From contig CAVPSQ010000007.1 of the NCBI GenBank assembly GCA_963708455.1, forward strand, positions 1 to 64,000: 64,000 nucleotides of DNA. Direction: 5' to 3'. The DNA comes from CAIMUS01 sp963708455 (lineage in GTDB: Bacteria; Pseudomonadota; Gammaproteobacteria; Competibacterales; Competibacteraceae). The notes beneath the pieces are model-generated. The model had not been told where the DNA came from and made no database searches. It saw only the letters and a program-made list of their open reading frames with translations. Numbering within the stretch: position 1 is the first letter of the stretch; the number at the start of each line of letters is the position of its first letter. Below, piece by piece: positions 9,072 through 17,786 of the stretch. Made by a program: the position numbers and the translations under genes.

Positions 9072-9131
9072 CGCTTTTCAGTTCTGCCGCCAGCGTCGGG
9101 ATGGCTGGGCGGCGCGAGGCTGTTCCTGCGT

Positions 9132-9776
9132 ATGTCTGCTGATGGGCGCGCTGGCCTGACCGGCCTCATCCTGGCCGGTGGCCGTGCCCAGCGCATGGGC
9201 GGCCGGGACAAGGGGTTGCTGCCCGTGCATAGGCAACCGCTGATTGCCTATGCCATTCAAGCCTTAGCTCCCCAGGTAGACGCCTTGCTGATCAGCGCCA
9301 ACCGCCATCTGGACCGCTACCGGGTGCTGGGTTACCCCGTCGTCAGCGACAGCCTCGGTCCGTACTTTGGACCTCTGGCCGGCATGCTGGCGGCCTTGGA
9401 AGCCGCCGCCACGCCCTGGATACTGTCTATTCCCTGCGATTCCCCTTTTCTACCCACTGACTATACCGCCCGGATGCGGCAGGCGCTGGTGCAACAGCAG
9501 GCGGAGCTGAGCGTGGCCTGGGACGGCCACCGTTTGCAGCCAGTATTCGCTCTGTTAAACAGCGACCTGCGGGACAGTCTGAGAAATTACCTGGAAGCCG
9601 GCGAACGCAAGATCGACCGCTGGTTCGCGCGTCACCACACGGCCACAGTCGATTTTTCCGACCGACCTGCGCTGTTTCGCAACATCAACACCCCGGAGGA
9701 ACTGGCGGCGCTGGCAGCGGCCCTGGGCGGGTCAGTTCAAGGCGCAGCGGACTCCAAACCCCGCACATCACCCTGA
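9132..9776 (+). CDS. mobA: Molybdenum cofactor guanylyltransferase
   Basis: 214 residues. MobA attaches GMP to molybdopterin to give the bis-MGD cofactor of molybdoenzymes such as nitrate and formate reductases. The nucleotide-binding signature LILAGGRAQRMGGRDKG is at about residues 12-28, PVVSDSLGPYFGPLAGML at about 73, and IPCDSPFLP (metal Asp) at about 101. Length and motifs match the family. No molybdoenzyme or mobB lies nearby. A strong hairpin follows. Confidence 0.95.
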   Translation: MSADGRAGLTGLILAGGRAQRMGGRDKGLLPVHRQPLIAYAIQALAPQVDALLISANRHLDRYRVLGYPVVSDSLGPYFGPLAGMLAALEAAATPWILSIPCDSPFLPTDYTARMRQALVQQQAELSVAWDGHRLQPVFALLNSDLRDSLRNYLEAGERKIDRWFARHHTATVDFSDRPALFRNINTPEELAALAAALGGSVQGAADSKPRTSP

Positions 9777-9884
9777 TCGAAGCGCAAGCGGGTAGACGGT
9801 TCACAGGTCAACCATGCGCGCCCGGCGGCTGGCGATGCTGTCCGTTGCCGCAGCCGGCTCGGCGGTCTCCAGTTCGGCGGTTGG

Positions 9885-9920
9885 GCGACAGTGGGTGGCC
9901 GCCCACTGTCGCAGTTTGTT
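9885..9920 (+). terminator. Strong hairpin downstream of mobA
   Basis: Perfect 11-base arms GCGACAGTGGG (9885-9895) and CCCACTGTCGC (9902-9912) with a six-base loop, followed by AGTTTGTT. It lies 109 bases after mobA and fits an intrinsic terminator with a weak U tract. Confidence 0.5.
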
Positions 9921-9977
9921 GCTTTCCAAGCGGCAGGGTATAAACCTTCGCCTTTAGGCGGAAAAGTCTTTAGCATA

Positions 9978-9997
9978 TTGCCCTTCATCAAGGGCAA
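9978..9997 (+). repeat. Subterminal hairpin, left end of IS200-like element
   Basis: TTGCCCTT (9978-9985), four-base loop, AAGGGCAA (9990-9997), perfect 8-base stem, 20 bases before the tnpA start. IS200/IS605 elements carry such end hairpins, which TnpA binds as single-stranded DNA. Confidence 0.6.
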
Positions 9998-10016
9998 CAG
10001 CTTGAGCTAGTCGAAC

Positions 10017-10565
10017 ATGGTGGATCGGGAACGCTATCGTCGAGGGGCGCATACCGTCGCGGAACTGAAGTATCACTTCGTATGGAAGACGAAATACAGC
10101 TACCCGGTAGTGCGTGGGGAAATTGGGTTGCGGTTGCGAGAGGTGCTCAGAATGATCTGCGTGGAGCAGGGGATGACCATTGTGCAGGGTAACATCCGTC
10201 CCAATCACGTCCATCTGCTGGTGAGTGCACCAACCCACCTGTCACCGGCAAAGATAGCCCAATATCTCAAGGGAAAGTCATCGTATCGGCTCCAACGTGA
10301 GTTTGGAGAGTTACAGAAGCGTTACTGGGGGCAACATCTGTGGGGGCGTGGCTATTTCTGTGCGACGGTCGGTGCGGTCACCGAGGAGCAGATCAAACAG
10401 TATATCGAGCAGCAAGATGAAGAGGGTGCCCATGTGTTCCAGGTTTGGGATGAAGAGAAACCGCCGAATACGAACAGCTTGCGCGGTCGCCTCCACATTT
10501 CCTGCTGTCGCAGCAGTTCGTCGATCAGTTTCAGCGCCCGGTGCTCAGTGACAATTACACATTAA
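10017..10565 (+). CDS. tnpA: IS200-like Y1 transposase, altered C-terminus
   Basis: 182 residues. The HUH nuclease core is complete: LKYHFVWKTKY near residue 19, the HxH motif in IRPNHVHLLVSAP (about residues 60-72), and the candidate nucleophile Tyr in EEQIKQYIEQQ (about 122-132). These enzymes move single-stranded DNA. The family's normal end would be near HVFQVWDEE (about residue 145); the remaining residues look non-native and the last few codons lie inside the IS21-like left end at 10549. The right end of the element has therefore probably been lost. Confidence 0.8.
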   Translation: MVDRERYRRGAHTVAELKYHFVWKTKYSYPVVRGEIGLRLREVLRMICVEQGMTIVQGNIRPNHVHLLVSAPTHLSPAKIAQYLKGKSSYRLQREFGELQKRYWGQHLWGRGYFCATVGAVTEEQIKQYIEQQDEEGAHVFQVWDEEKPPNTNSLRGRLHISCCRSSSSISFSARCSVTITH

Positions 10566-10634
10566 CCCTCTGTGTCAGGATAGTTGTCGCCTCACAGTAA
10601 GTCTATAGTTTGAAGAGGGCGAAGGTGAGAACCG

Positions 10635-10950
10635 ATGACGATTTATCCTGATGAACAGAAAGCACGTCTGATTGAGCGGATGTTACCACCAGGCCAGGTG
10701 AACGTACCCAGGCTGGCGAAGGAGACCGGCATTCCACGGGACACACTCTACGGTTGGCGTCGTCAAGCGCTCCGGGCGCGGGGCCTCAGTACAGTGCCGG
10801 CCGCGGGCGGTGGAGAGCGCTGGAGCAGTACTGAGAAATTTGCCATGGTGGTAGAAACCGCGGCGTTGAGCGAGGTGGAACGGGGCGAGTATTGCCGTAA
10901 GCGGGGGATTTATCCCGAGCACCTCCAGGCCTGGCGCCGGGCCAGCGGGA
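10635..10950 (+). pseudogene. IS3-type OrfA helix-turn-helix fragment
   Basis: About 105 residues starting MTIYPDEQKARLIERMLPP, with a helix-turn-helix (VPRLAKETGIPRDTLYGWRR) and the segment SSTEKFAMVVETAAL then EYCRKRGIYPEHLQAWRRA, typical of OrfA from IS3-family elements. No OrfB integrase follows. The frame runs on to 11207 but from about 10950 it reads out-of-frame istA sequence. It appears to have replaced the 5' part of istA. Confidence 0.65.
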
Positions 10951-10959
10951 ATTTAATCG

Positions 10960-11789
10960 CCAGTATCTGGAGTCTGATGGACCACCTGGGGATGAAACCA
11001 CGGACCATCGCGGTCGGGCCAGAAAGCACAAAATGGCACCGTGGAGGCCCAGAACGGGGCGTTCAAACGGTTCCTCAAACAGGCCCTGCTGGGGCCGGGG
11101 CAGTAGTGACTTTGCGTCGGAAACGGCCTTTGACGCCTGGTTGGAGGGGAGGCTACAACAGGAAAACAACCGCCGCCACGCCTGCTTGCAGGACGAGCTG
11201 GCGGTGATGAAACCGCTCCCGGTCGACCGCTTCCCCGAGTTCAAGGAAGTCACGGTGGGGGTCAGCCAGCCCAGCACCATCAACGTGCTGGGCAACCTGT
11301 ATTCGATACCGCCCCGACTGCGGCATCAGACCCTGCGGGTGCAGGTTTATGAAAACCACCTGGTAGTCTTTTCCGGCGAGACCCGAATTCAGGAGATGCC
11401 GCGGCTGATCGGTCGGTCCCATCATGCCATCGATTACCGCCACGTGATCTGGTCACTGGTGCAAAAACCCGGTGCCTTGGCCCGCTATCGCTATCGGGAA
11501 GCGGTATGCCCGACCCTGGTATCTCGGCGGGCCTACGGCGGCCCTGCCAGCGGCTCATCCCGGCACGGCCGGCGATGCGGCCTACCTGCGGCTGTTGCAC
11601 CTGGCGGCCTCGACCCAGGAGGCAGAGGTTCAGGCGGCCCTGGAGTGGGTGTTGGAAGCCGGGCAGGTACCCGAGCCGGACCGGGTAGGCGAGTGGGTCC
11701 GGCCGGCCCCCCCGGTCGTGCCCGCCCTGGCGATCCCGGCAGTCGAATTGGCCAGTGATGACGCCCTGCTGCGAGGGCTGACGCGATGA
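10960..11789 (+). pseudogene. istA: istA transposase 3' portion, frameshifted
   Basis: Only the C-terminal part of IstA is present and it is spread over three frames. One frame gives NGTVEAQNGAFKRFLKQALL near 11033-11090, the next SDFASETAFDAWLEGRLQQ and VGVSQPSTINVLGNLYSIPP up to about 11500, and the last VRPAPPVVPALAIPAVEL to the stop at 11789. The N-terminal helix-turn-helix and most of the DDE core are absent, so it cannot be active. The end overlaps the istB start by four bases, as in intact IS21. Confidence 0.75.
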
Positions 11790-12637
11790 CGGACTCGCTC
11801 GACCGGCTGTTGCGTGAACTCCACTTACCGACCGTGCTGGCCCAGGCCCAAACCGTGGCGATCGAGGCCGCACGGTCGGGCTGGAGCTTTACCCGCTATC
11901 TCTACACCCTGGCGGCGTTGGAGCTGGAGCAACGGCGCCAGCACCGGATTCAGCGGCGGCGGAAGGCATCCGGCTTGCCGTCCAGCAAGACGCTGACGAC
12001 CTTGCAGCTGACCCACCTCCCCACCCCGGTACGGCACCAGTTCCCCACGCTGTGTGAAGGGCAGTTTGTCGAGCAGGCGCAGAACGTGTTGGCCTTCGGC
12101 TTGCCCGGCTGCGGCAAAACCCACTTACTGTGCGCGGTGGGCCATGCCCTGGTGGAGCGGGGTTATCGTGTCCTGTTCCCGCCGGCCTACCACCGGGTGT
12201 AACGCTGGCTGGCGGCCCAGCAAGTGCTCCGGCTGGAGCAGGAACTGCATAAGTTGGATGGCTTCGCCGCGATCCTCCTGGACGATAGGGGTTACCTCCA
12301 ACAAAGTCGGGCGGAAATGGAGGTGTTATTTACCTTTTTGGCGGAGCGCTATGCACGCAAGAGTGTCCTCATCAGTAGCAATCGCGTGTTCAGTCAATGG
12401 GATCGAATTTTCCAAGATCTCATGACCACAGCCGCCGCGATCGACCGGCTCGTCCACCATGCCATCATCCTGGAATTGACTGGATCGAGTTTTCGGACCG
12501 AACAGGCCAAGGGGCGACAAACCCCTACCACGCTGACTGAAAGTGATCCCTCGACGGTGAGGGACACGCCGAGCAATCACTGCGCTCCAGAGACGGTGAC
12601 CGAGCCGGGTGGCCACTGTGCCGATGTTAAAATGTAG
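11786..12637 (+). pseudogene. istB: istB helper ATPase with premature stop
   Basis: IstB is the AAA+ ATPase that assists IS21 transposition. Walker A is visible as FGLPGCGKTH (about residue 107) and Walker B as AILLDDRGYLQQS. A single in-frame TAA at 12200-12202 interrupts the conserved stretch where the family has a Gln (HRV-stop-RWLAAQQ), so CAA to TAA is likely. After it the frame continues with LISSNRVFSQWDRIFQD and AAAIDRLVHHAIILEL, all recognisable IstB. There is also an Arg for the usual Gly after DD. Confidence 0.85.
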
Positions 12638-12708
12638 TTGTCACTGATGTTAAAAAGTAATTGACATTGAGCAGTCCGCCTGGCAGCGTCCGAACCAGGG
12701 CAATCGCG

Positions 12709-12891
12709 CTATGTGGTAGCGGGGGTTGGGACACCCAAGAGCAGGTGTGACCGGTAATTTACCCCACGTAACACCGCGCACAGCACAATCATCAAAATAT
12801 CCTGCAGTGAGTGCAACTGGTTACGGGTCTCACGGCGAGGATCCGGCAGGTTAGCAAAATACGGGCGCGGGTCGAGCAATTTGGGCAGCAT
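12709..12891 (-). pseudogene. Internally deleted ISAs1-family transposase
   Basis: 60 residues. The first part (YFANLPDPRRETRNQLHSL, then ILMIVLCAVLRG) is the N-terminus of ISAs1-family transposases; it then jumps to NYRSHLLLG, which is the extreme C-terminus of the same family. The 300-plus residues in between are missing. The junction sequence closely matches the C-terminal remnant at 16165-16428 (DYRSHLLL), so both derive from related copies. Confidence 0.65.
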
Positions 12892-12927
12892 TAGTTCTTT
12901 CCATCAGATCAACCCAGTCCTGTTACC

Positions 12928-15036
12928 CTAGCCCATCTTTAACGCGCCAAAAAATAATTTGTTTGGTAACAGATAGTTACAGCTTAAAAAAATCCGAATG
13001 GCACTACATCGGCGTCAAGTGATCAATTTTCGGGTACCTCCGGGGGCGGCGTTGAGGCCCAGGGCCTGGTAGATTCTCAGCAAATCCGGTTCGGCCAATG
13101 TGCTCTTGCGGACATTCAGGGTGTGGCCATCGCTCTGGCGGAAGGTGGCGGTCACCCGCCGCTGGACCAACAAGACGTCGCGTAGGGTGGCCCAACGGTC
13201 GTGAATACCATGTTTTTGCAGTTCGGTGCGGATCAAGTGAACGCACTGGTAAGCCAACACGGTGATAAACAGATGGCCCTCAGTACGGGTTTCCGTGGTA
13301 TGAAAGATCGGGCGTAGTCCGAGATCGGACTTGAGGCTACGGAACACCGCTTCCAGGTCGGTGAGCAGGATGTAGGTCCGCCACAGCGTGGCTTCATCCC
13401 AACCGGTTTCATTGCTAGTCAGGCAATAGACGCCGGGATCGGTGAACCGGGTACCGGCGACGGGGTGTTGAACCCAGGTCAGCGACACGGCCTTGTTACC
13501 CTCGGCGTCGGGTTCCAGGGTGATCTGATAATGCTGACCGATGCCGCGACTGCGTTCCTTGAGCCGGCCGATGCGCTCCTGGAGCCGGTCCAGTCGCTTT
13601 GCGGCCCGCGGTTTGGTCAGGCCGTCGGCCAGTTTTTGCAGGCTGGCCTCAAACCGCTGGCGGAAACGGGTGTTGATGGCGGTTTCCTTCTGCTCACGCC
13701 CGGGCGAATGGCAATACAGCTGCACCGTCTGACCGTCATCACTGAGCACCTTCTGCAGGCGGATGGACTCACCGCCGGCCGTGTCGATAGTGACCGCGGC
13801 GTCGGCATCGAACTGGCGGGTACCCCCGCGTTGGGCCACCCAATAGCGATAGCCGTGGTCGACCCGCCAGTTCAGGTTAGCCTGGGTGGCGATGCCGCGA
13901 TCCAGGATGACCATCGCGCCGGCGGCGGCGCCCAAGCCGTGCAACATCACTGGTAAAGTTGGCGCTTCCACCGCGTTACCGTCGAACACGCGCGAACGCC
14001 GGACCAATCCGCTGCCATCCAGTACCAGGCCCAAGGTCACCAACACACAGTCGCTCCGTTTCTCTTTCGAATGACCTCGCGCGGCTTTCGGCTGTGCGGT
14101 GGCATCGCCTTCAAAATAGGTGTTGGTCAGATCGAACAGGGTGATCGTCTCGCCCAGATTGAACAGGTCGCGGACCCGTGCAAAGACCGGCGCTTCCAGG
14201 GCCTCGCGATAATGAACCAGGGCGTCGGACGCGCGGTACAGCCGCATCGGCGACAGCGCCTCGAAGTCGACATCCAGGAGTTCGCCCAGCGCGCTGGTGT
14301 GACACAGCCACTGCCCCGTGGCCCGCTCCGACCCCGGTGCCGCCAGACGGCCAAGGAGACTGCCGATCACCGCCGCCCGCGCCACGCCGCTGAAACCCAG
14401 TTCCGCCAACCGCTGCATCCAGACCCAGCCGGTTCACTGCCCATAAACCCACGTGCTCCACACCGACCGAGCGCGGACGCAGCAACTCCAGCGAGTCGAT
14501 CTCCACCGCGACCGCCGAGGCGGTCGGCGCGGTCGGCGCGGTCGGCGCGGCAGTAGTGCCCGCGGCGTTTGGGGTTTCTACTGGCACCACGATCGCCCGT
14601 ACCACCAGTTGACCGGCAGACCGTTGCGCCATTCGCTCAACCGTCTCTGGCAGGTCCACCGGCAGCAGCACCGCCTGGCCACCGATCAGTTGCTCGATAC
14701 GGGCGCACAGCAACGGCCATTGCTCCTGGGCGAGGGGAAAATGCCGGCCCAAGTTCAGCCACGTGATCTGCCGCACCTTACCGGCAACACGCTCGGTCCG
14801 TACCAGCCGAAACGTGTAGTAAGACTCGCCGGTGGCTTTGTTACGGGTTGGTGAACGACGAATGAACATAACGGCGACCATAACCGAGGTCGCCGGAAAA
14901 CTTCAAGATGGTCTCATAAAATTATGGCACTACAAAACGCAATCATTAAACTGAATCTAATATAATCAATAAGTTATATGCGAGTAACGGGCAAAAATCT
15001 GGATTTTTCAGCCAGCGGGCGTTAAAGATGGGCTAG
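12928..15036 (-). mobile_element. IS1634-family element
   Basis: About 2.1 kb bounded by perfect 18-base inverted repeats: CTAGCCCATCTTTAACGC at 12928-12945 and its complement at 15019-15036. It contains one transposase gene with a frameshift. The exact outer boundary and target duplication are ambiguous because the ends begin with the palindrome CTAG. Confidence 0.8.
13015..14881 (-). pseudogene. IS1634 transposase, one frameshift
   Basis: Two overlapping frames make one DDE transposase of about 620 residues. The N-terminal frame starts MVAVMFIRRSPTRNKATGE at 14881 and has family character to LGLDAA near 14420; the C-terminal frame takes over with QRLAELGFSGVARAAV. DDE-region landmarks are FDLTNTYFEGDA, MVILDRGIAT and SLKSDLGLRPIFHT. 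A single-base indel near 14420 separates the halves. The N-terminal part contains a tandem APT repeat. All other parts are full length, so the element may have been active recently. Confidence 0.8.
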
Positions 15037-15089
15037 CAATCAGCCGCCTGTCAACCCTCCACATAGCGTGATTGCCCTGCCGACACCCC

Positions 15090-15258
15090 GCCCAAACTCA
15101 GAGACAGGGTGCGCCTGATCACCGGTTTCGGCGGGTTTCTCGGCCGCCAGCACGACGGTCATCCCGGCCCCAAAGCCATCTGGGAAGGGATGCAAAAGGT
15201 CAGCGCGTTTGCCATGGCCTTAGAGGCCGGCAAAGCGGTCTACACCGAGGATGGATAA
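15090..15258 (+). pseudogene. IS4-type transposase C-terminal fragment
   Basis: About 55 codons ending at TAA 15256-15258 read ITGFGGFLGRQHDGHPGPK and then IWEGMQKV. This matches the conserved C-terminal block of IS50-like IS4 transposases, such as LGGHLGRKHDGPPGPKALW in the intact copy at 24849. The rest of the gene is missing. Confidence 0.6.
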
Positions 15259-15279
15259 AATTGTGGGTAAACGGTTGGG

Positions 15280-15698
15280 CTAAGGTGAGTCTGAAAGAGG
15301 AGATACAATTTCAAAGCCCTGTTCGCTGAAATGAATATCGAAGGTAAAAACCTGCTTCAAATTCCTTCGCCGCATGATCTCAAAACTGGTGCAATCCACC
15401 AGACTGAGCTGGCGCCGAGCGCAGTGAGTAAAACCGTCAGCGCGGCATGGTGAATATCCTGATTCACCTACTCAATATCCAGCAATGGTACAAAATCCCA
15501 AGAAAGCGCTCGGACTGCATCCATGCCCAGGCGCCGCTGTACCAGGGCATACGCTTCAATCAACACATAGCTGCTGGTAACAAGTCTTGCGTCCTGAGCC
15601 AGTAAAGACCGTCAAGCGGCAACCGCCAGTGAATGAAACCGATCATCCCCATCCAGCAAGGCAAGTAGTGCGGCGGTATCGACGAAATAATCGTTCAT
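15280..15698 (-). pseudogene. PIN-domain toxin, broken by two stops and a frameshift
   Basis: Starts at ATG 15698, overlapping the antitoxin stop (ATGA). Reading through gives a typical VapC-like PIN domain: DYFVDTAALLALLDGDDRFH, LVTSSYVLIEAYALVQRR, then in a shifted frame LSLVDCTSFEIMRRR and VFTFDIHFSEQGFEI. In-frame TGA falls where Trp is expected (VAA-stop-RSLL), a TAG falls at another expected Trp (LLDIE-stop-VNQD), and a one-base shift follows. PIN proteins are Mg-dependent ribonucleases; this one cannot be made full length. Confidence 0.75.
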
Positions 15699-15943
15699 TC
15701 TCTGAATGCTTCATCAAGATACCGATCGTGTTCCACCGCCAAATCCGTCAGACCGGAGTGGAAACGGCCCAACGCTTCCAATGAGCGCTGTTTGATAGCT
15801 TCGCGATCCGGCGAGCCGCGACTTTGTAACAGCAAATCAATCCCCTGACGCACCACGTCCGCAAGAGAACACCCCTGGGCCGCGGCCAATTCCCGCAGTT
15901 GCCTGGCTTGGTCGTCGGTCAGTCGAATCTGTGCCTGTTGCAT
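15695..15943 (-). CDS. Ribbon-helix-helix antitoxin, VapB-like
   Basis: 82 residues from ATG 15943, preceded by GAGGTAAAACCC. QAQIRLTDDQARQLRELAAA followed by SLADVVRQGIDLLL is a ribbon-helix-helix DNA-binding pattern. It overlaps the downstream PIN gene by four bases, the usual antitoxin-toxin arrangement. The antitoxin frame is intact although its toxin is destroyed. Confidence 0.75.
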   Translation of the reverse strand: MQQAQIRLTDDQARQLRELAAAQGCSLADVVRQGIDLLLQSRGSPDREAIKQRSLEALGRFHSGLTDLAVEHDRYLDEAFRE

Positions 15944-16164
15944 GGGTTTTACCTCAAAAAACTCTCTTGCTGTAAATTTTCCCGCAATCAGTACGGGGCA
16001 GGTACGCACGGCGTAACCTACGAAGTTAGACATCATCCACTGCGATCACCCCGTCACCGGCCACAGATAAACCAACCCCACCGGCTCCAGCCGACTCGCC
16101 CGCACCTCGTACAACTCCCAAATCCGGGCCGGTTCCCGTTCCAACTCGGTCGCCAGCGCCGCCA

Positions 16165-16428
16165 GTCGTCCAAGAGCAGGTGCGACCGGTAATCCTCGTT
16201 GAGGGCGGTGCAGTGTTTGCGGCGGCGGATACCATCGCGGGGCGGGCTGTTGCGGCGCAGCAGGTTCAACGCCATGCGGCGCATCAGGGCCAGGTTTGCC
16301 GCCGCGTGGTTCTTGTGGGTCCGGCAGGCATCTTCGCCGCATGACACGTCCAAGATCCAATGCTGTTGGTTGTCATTTGCCCAATGGCCGCGGACGGTGG
16401 CTGCGAATCGGTCTCGCTCCGGGAGCGA
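16165..16428 (-). pseudogene. ISAs1-family transposase C-terminal fragment
   Basis: Reading the minus strand gives RFAATVRGHWAND, then QQHWILDVSCGEDACRTHKN, AAANLALMRRMALNLLRR and LNEDYRSHLLL, the conserved C-terminal third of ISAs1-family transposases including the final DDE-region Asp/Glu (DVSCGED). Upstream parts are missing. See also the deletion derivative at 12709. Confidence 0.7.
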
Positions 16429-16536
16429 GCACAGAAAATAGCGGCATTCTGGTCTGTCCCCTATTTCTCCCTGGTTGCATGCGTGTGACCGTGACCCCGT
16501 GCGTGTGACCCCGTGTGTGCGGTTCGTTTCAGCCGA

Positions 16537-16569
16537 TTGAGTGAGTGCTACAATGTAACTATAGTAGCA
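16537..16569 (+). promoter_or_regulatory. Promoter with overlapping palindromic operator
   Basis: TTGAGT (16537-16542), 17-base spacer, TATAGT (16560-16565). A perfect inverted repeat TGCTAC...GTAGCA (16546-16551 and 16564-16569) straddles the -10. This is where a RelB/DinJ antitoxin or its toxin complex would bind for autorepression. Confidence 0.55.
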
Positions 16570-16583
16570 ATCGAGGCTCCATC

Positions 16584-16850
16584 ATGACAGATACCATAGT
16601 CCGTGCCCGCATTGAACTGGCCTTGAAGGACGAAGCGAATCGGCTGTTCCAGCGCATGGGCCTCACCATGAGTGAGGCCATTCGCTTGTTTCTCCACCAA
16701 GCAGTGACCGAACAGGCGTTGCCTTTTGCCGTCGAGGTACCCAATGCGACGACCCTCGCCGCGATGGAGGCAGTCGAGCAAAGCAAGGGATTGGAGAGTG
16801 TGACGCTCGATCAGTTGGCGCAGGAGTGGGAAGCCGAGTGCGAGAAATAA
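16584..16850 (+). CDS. RelB/DinJ-family antitoxin
   Basis: 88 residues from ATG 16584 (MTDTIVRARIELALKDEAN), with GAGG just upstream. MGLTMSEAIRLFLHQAV is the RelB/DinJ ribbon-helix-helix signature, and LPFAVEVPNATT follows as in DinJ. The acidic C-terminus (QLAQEWEAECEK) is the toxin-wrapping part. It overlaps the toxin start by 13 bases (GTG at 16838). The gene is intact, whereas its toxin is interrupted by an IS. Confidence 0.88.
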   Translation: MTDTIVRARIELALKDEANRLFQRMGLTMSEAIRLFLHQAVTEQALPFAVEVPNATTLAAMEAVEQSKGLESVTLDQLAQEWEAECEK

Positions 16851-17786
16851 TTCGTCAGGCCCAATTCAAAACCGACTTCAGGCGTATAGCATGGTCTGGC
16901 CGTTATAAAGTGGCCGATTTGCTGACTATCGTAGATGATTTAGCAAACGATAGACCGCTGGCTTCCAAGCACCGCGACCATGCCCTATCAGGCAACTGGC
17001 AACAATATCGGGAATGCCACATCAAGGCCGATTGGTTACTGATTTATAAACTGGAGCCAGGATGGTTCAGCAATTCCCGCTGCTCTAGAAATTTTAGTAT
17101 AATCAGTATATTATATACGATGCTCTGGCAGGTCTGGCAAGGTATTTTGGCTTCAAATTCAATCGATTTGGGTGGTCATTATGGTAAAAGCAAACTGTAT
17201 TCCACTTCGCCTTCAGCGGCCGCAATTAAATAAACACTGTTCAGCGCCGGCCTTGTTAGGTCAAATCAGAGAGGATTTTGGGAAGATCACTGACCCTCGT
17301 CATGGCGGTCAGCAGTTTTCCTTACCGGATGTCTTGATGTCAGGCTTGGCGGTCTTTGGACTGAAATATCCGTCGTTATTAAAGTTTGATGAGCAACGTC
17401 ATGAAGAGCGGGTTCGAGCGAATTTAAAAAGTCTTTATGGTGTTTCACAAGCCCCCTGTGATACCCAGATGCGGAAAGTGTTGGATGAGGTCTCACCCAC
17501 TGAGTTACGAGCCCCCTTTATTCATATTCATCAGCACTTGCAATCGCACGGGATATTGAAAGGGTATCGGTATTTAGGAGGATTTCTAGTTAACCTGGAT
17601 GGGACCGGTCATTTTTCTTCCTCCAATATCTGTTGTGCCGATTGCTGTGAAAAGCATCATCGAAAGGGTGCGGTCGAGTATTATCATCAATTAGTAGGAG
17701 CGGTGATAGTTCATCCAGATAAAAGTCAAGTCTTACCTTTATTTCCTGAGGCCATTACGCGCCAAGATGGGGCGAGCAAGAATGAT

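Larger units (their letters stand above)
10549..12666 (+). mobile_element. Degenerate IS21-like element, mosaic
   Basis: About 2.1 kb bounded by imperfect inverted ends: TGACAATTACACATTAA at 10549-10565 and TTAAAAAGTAATTGACA at 12650-12666, in the TG...CA form usual for IS21. A second copy of the right-end motif (GATGTTAAAATGTAGTTGTC) lies just inside at 12623. The cargo is an IS3-type OrfA piece followed by broken istA and istB. No clear target duplication was found, consistent with age or rearrangement. Confidence 0.7.
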
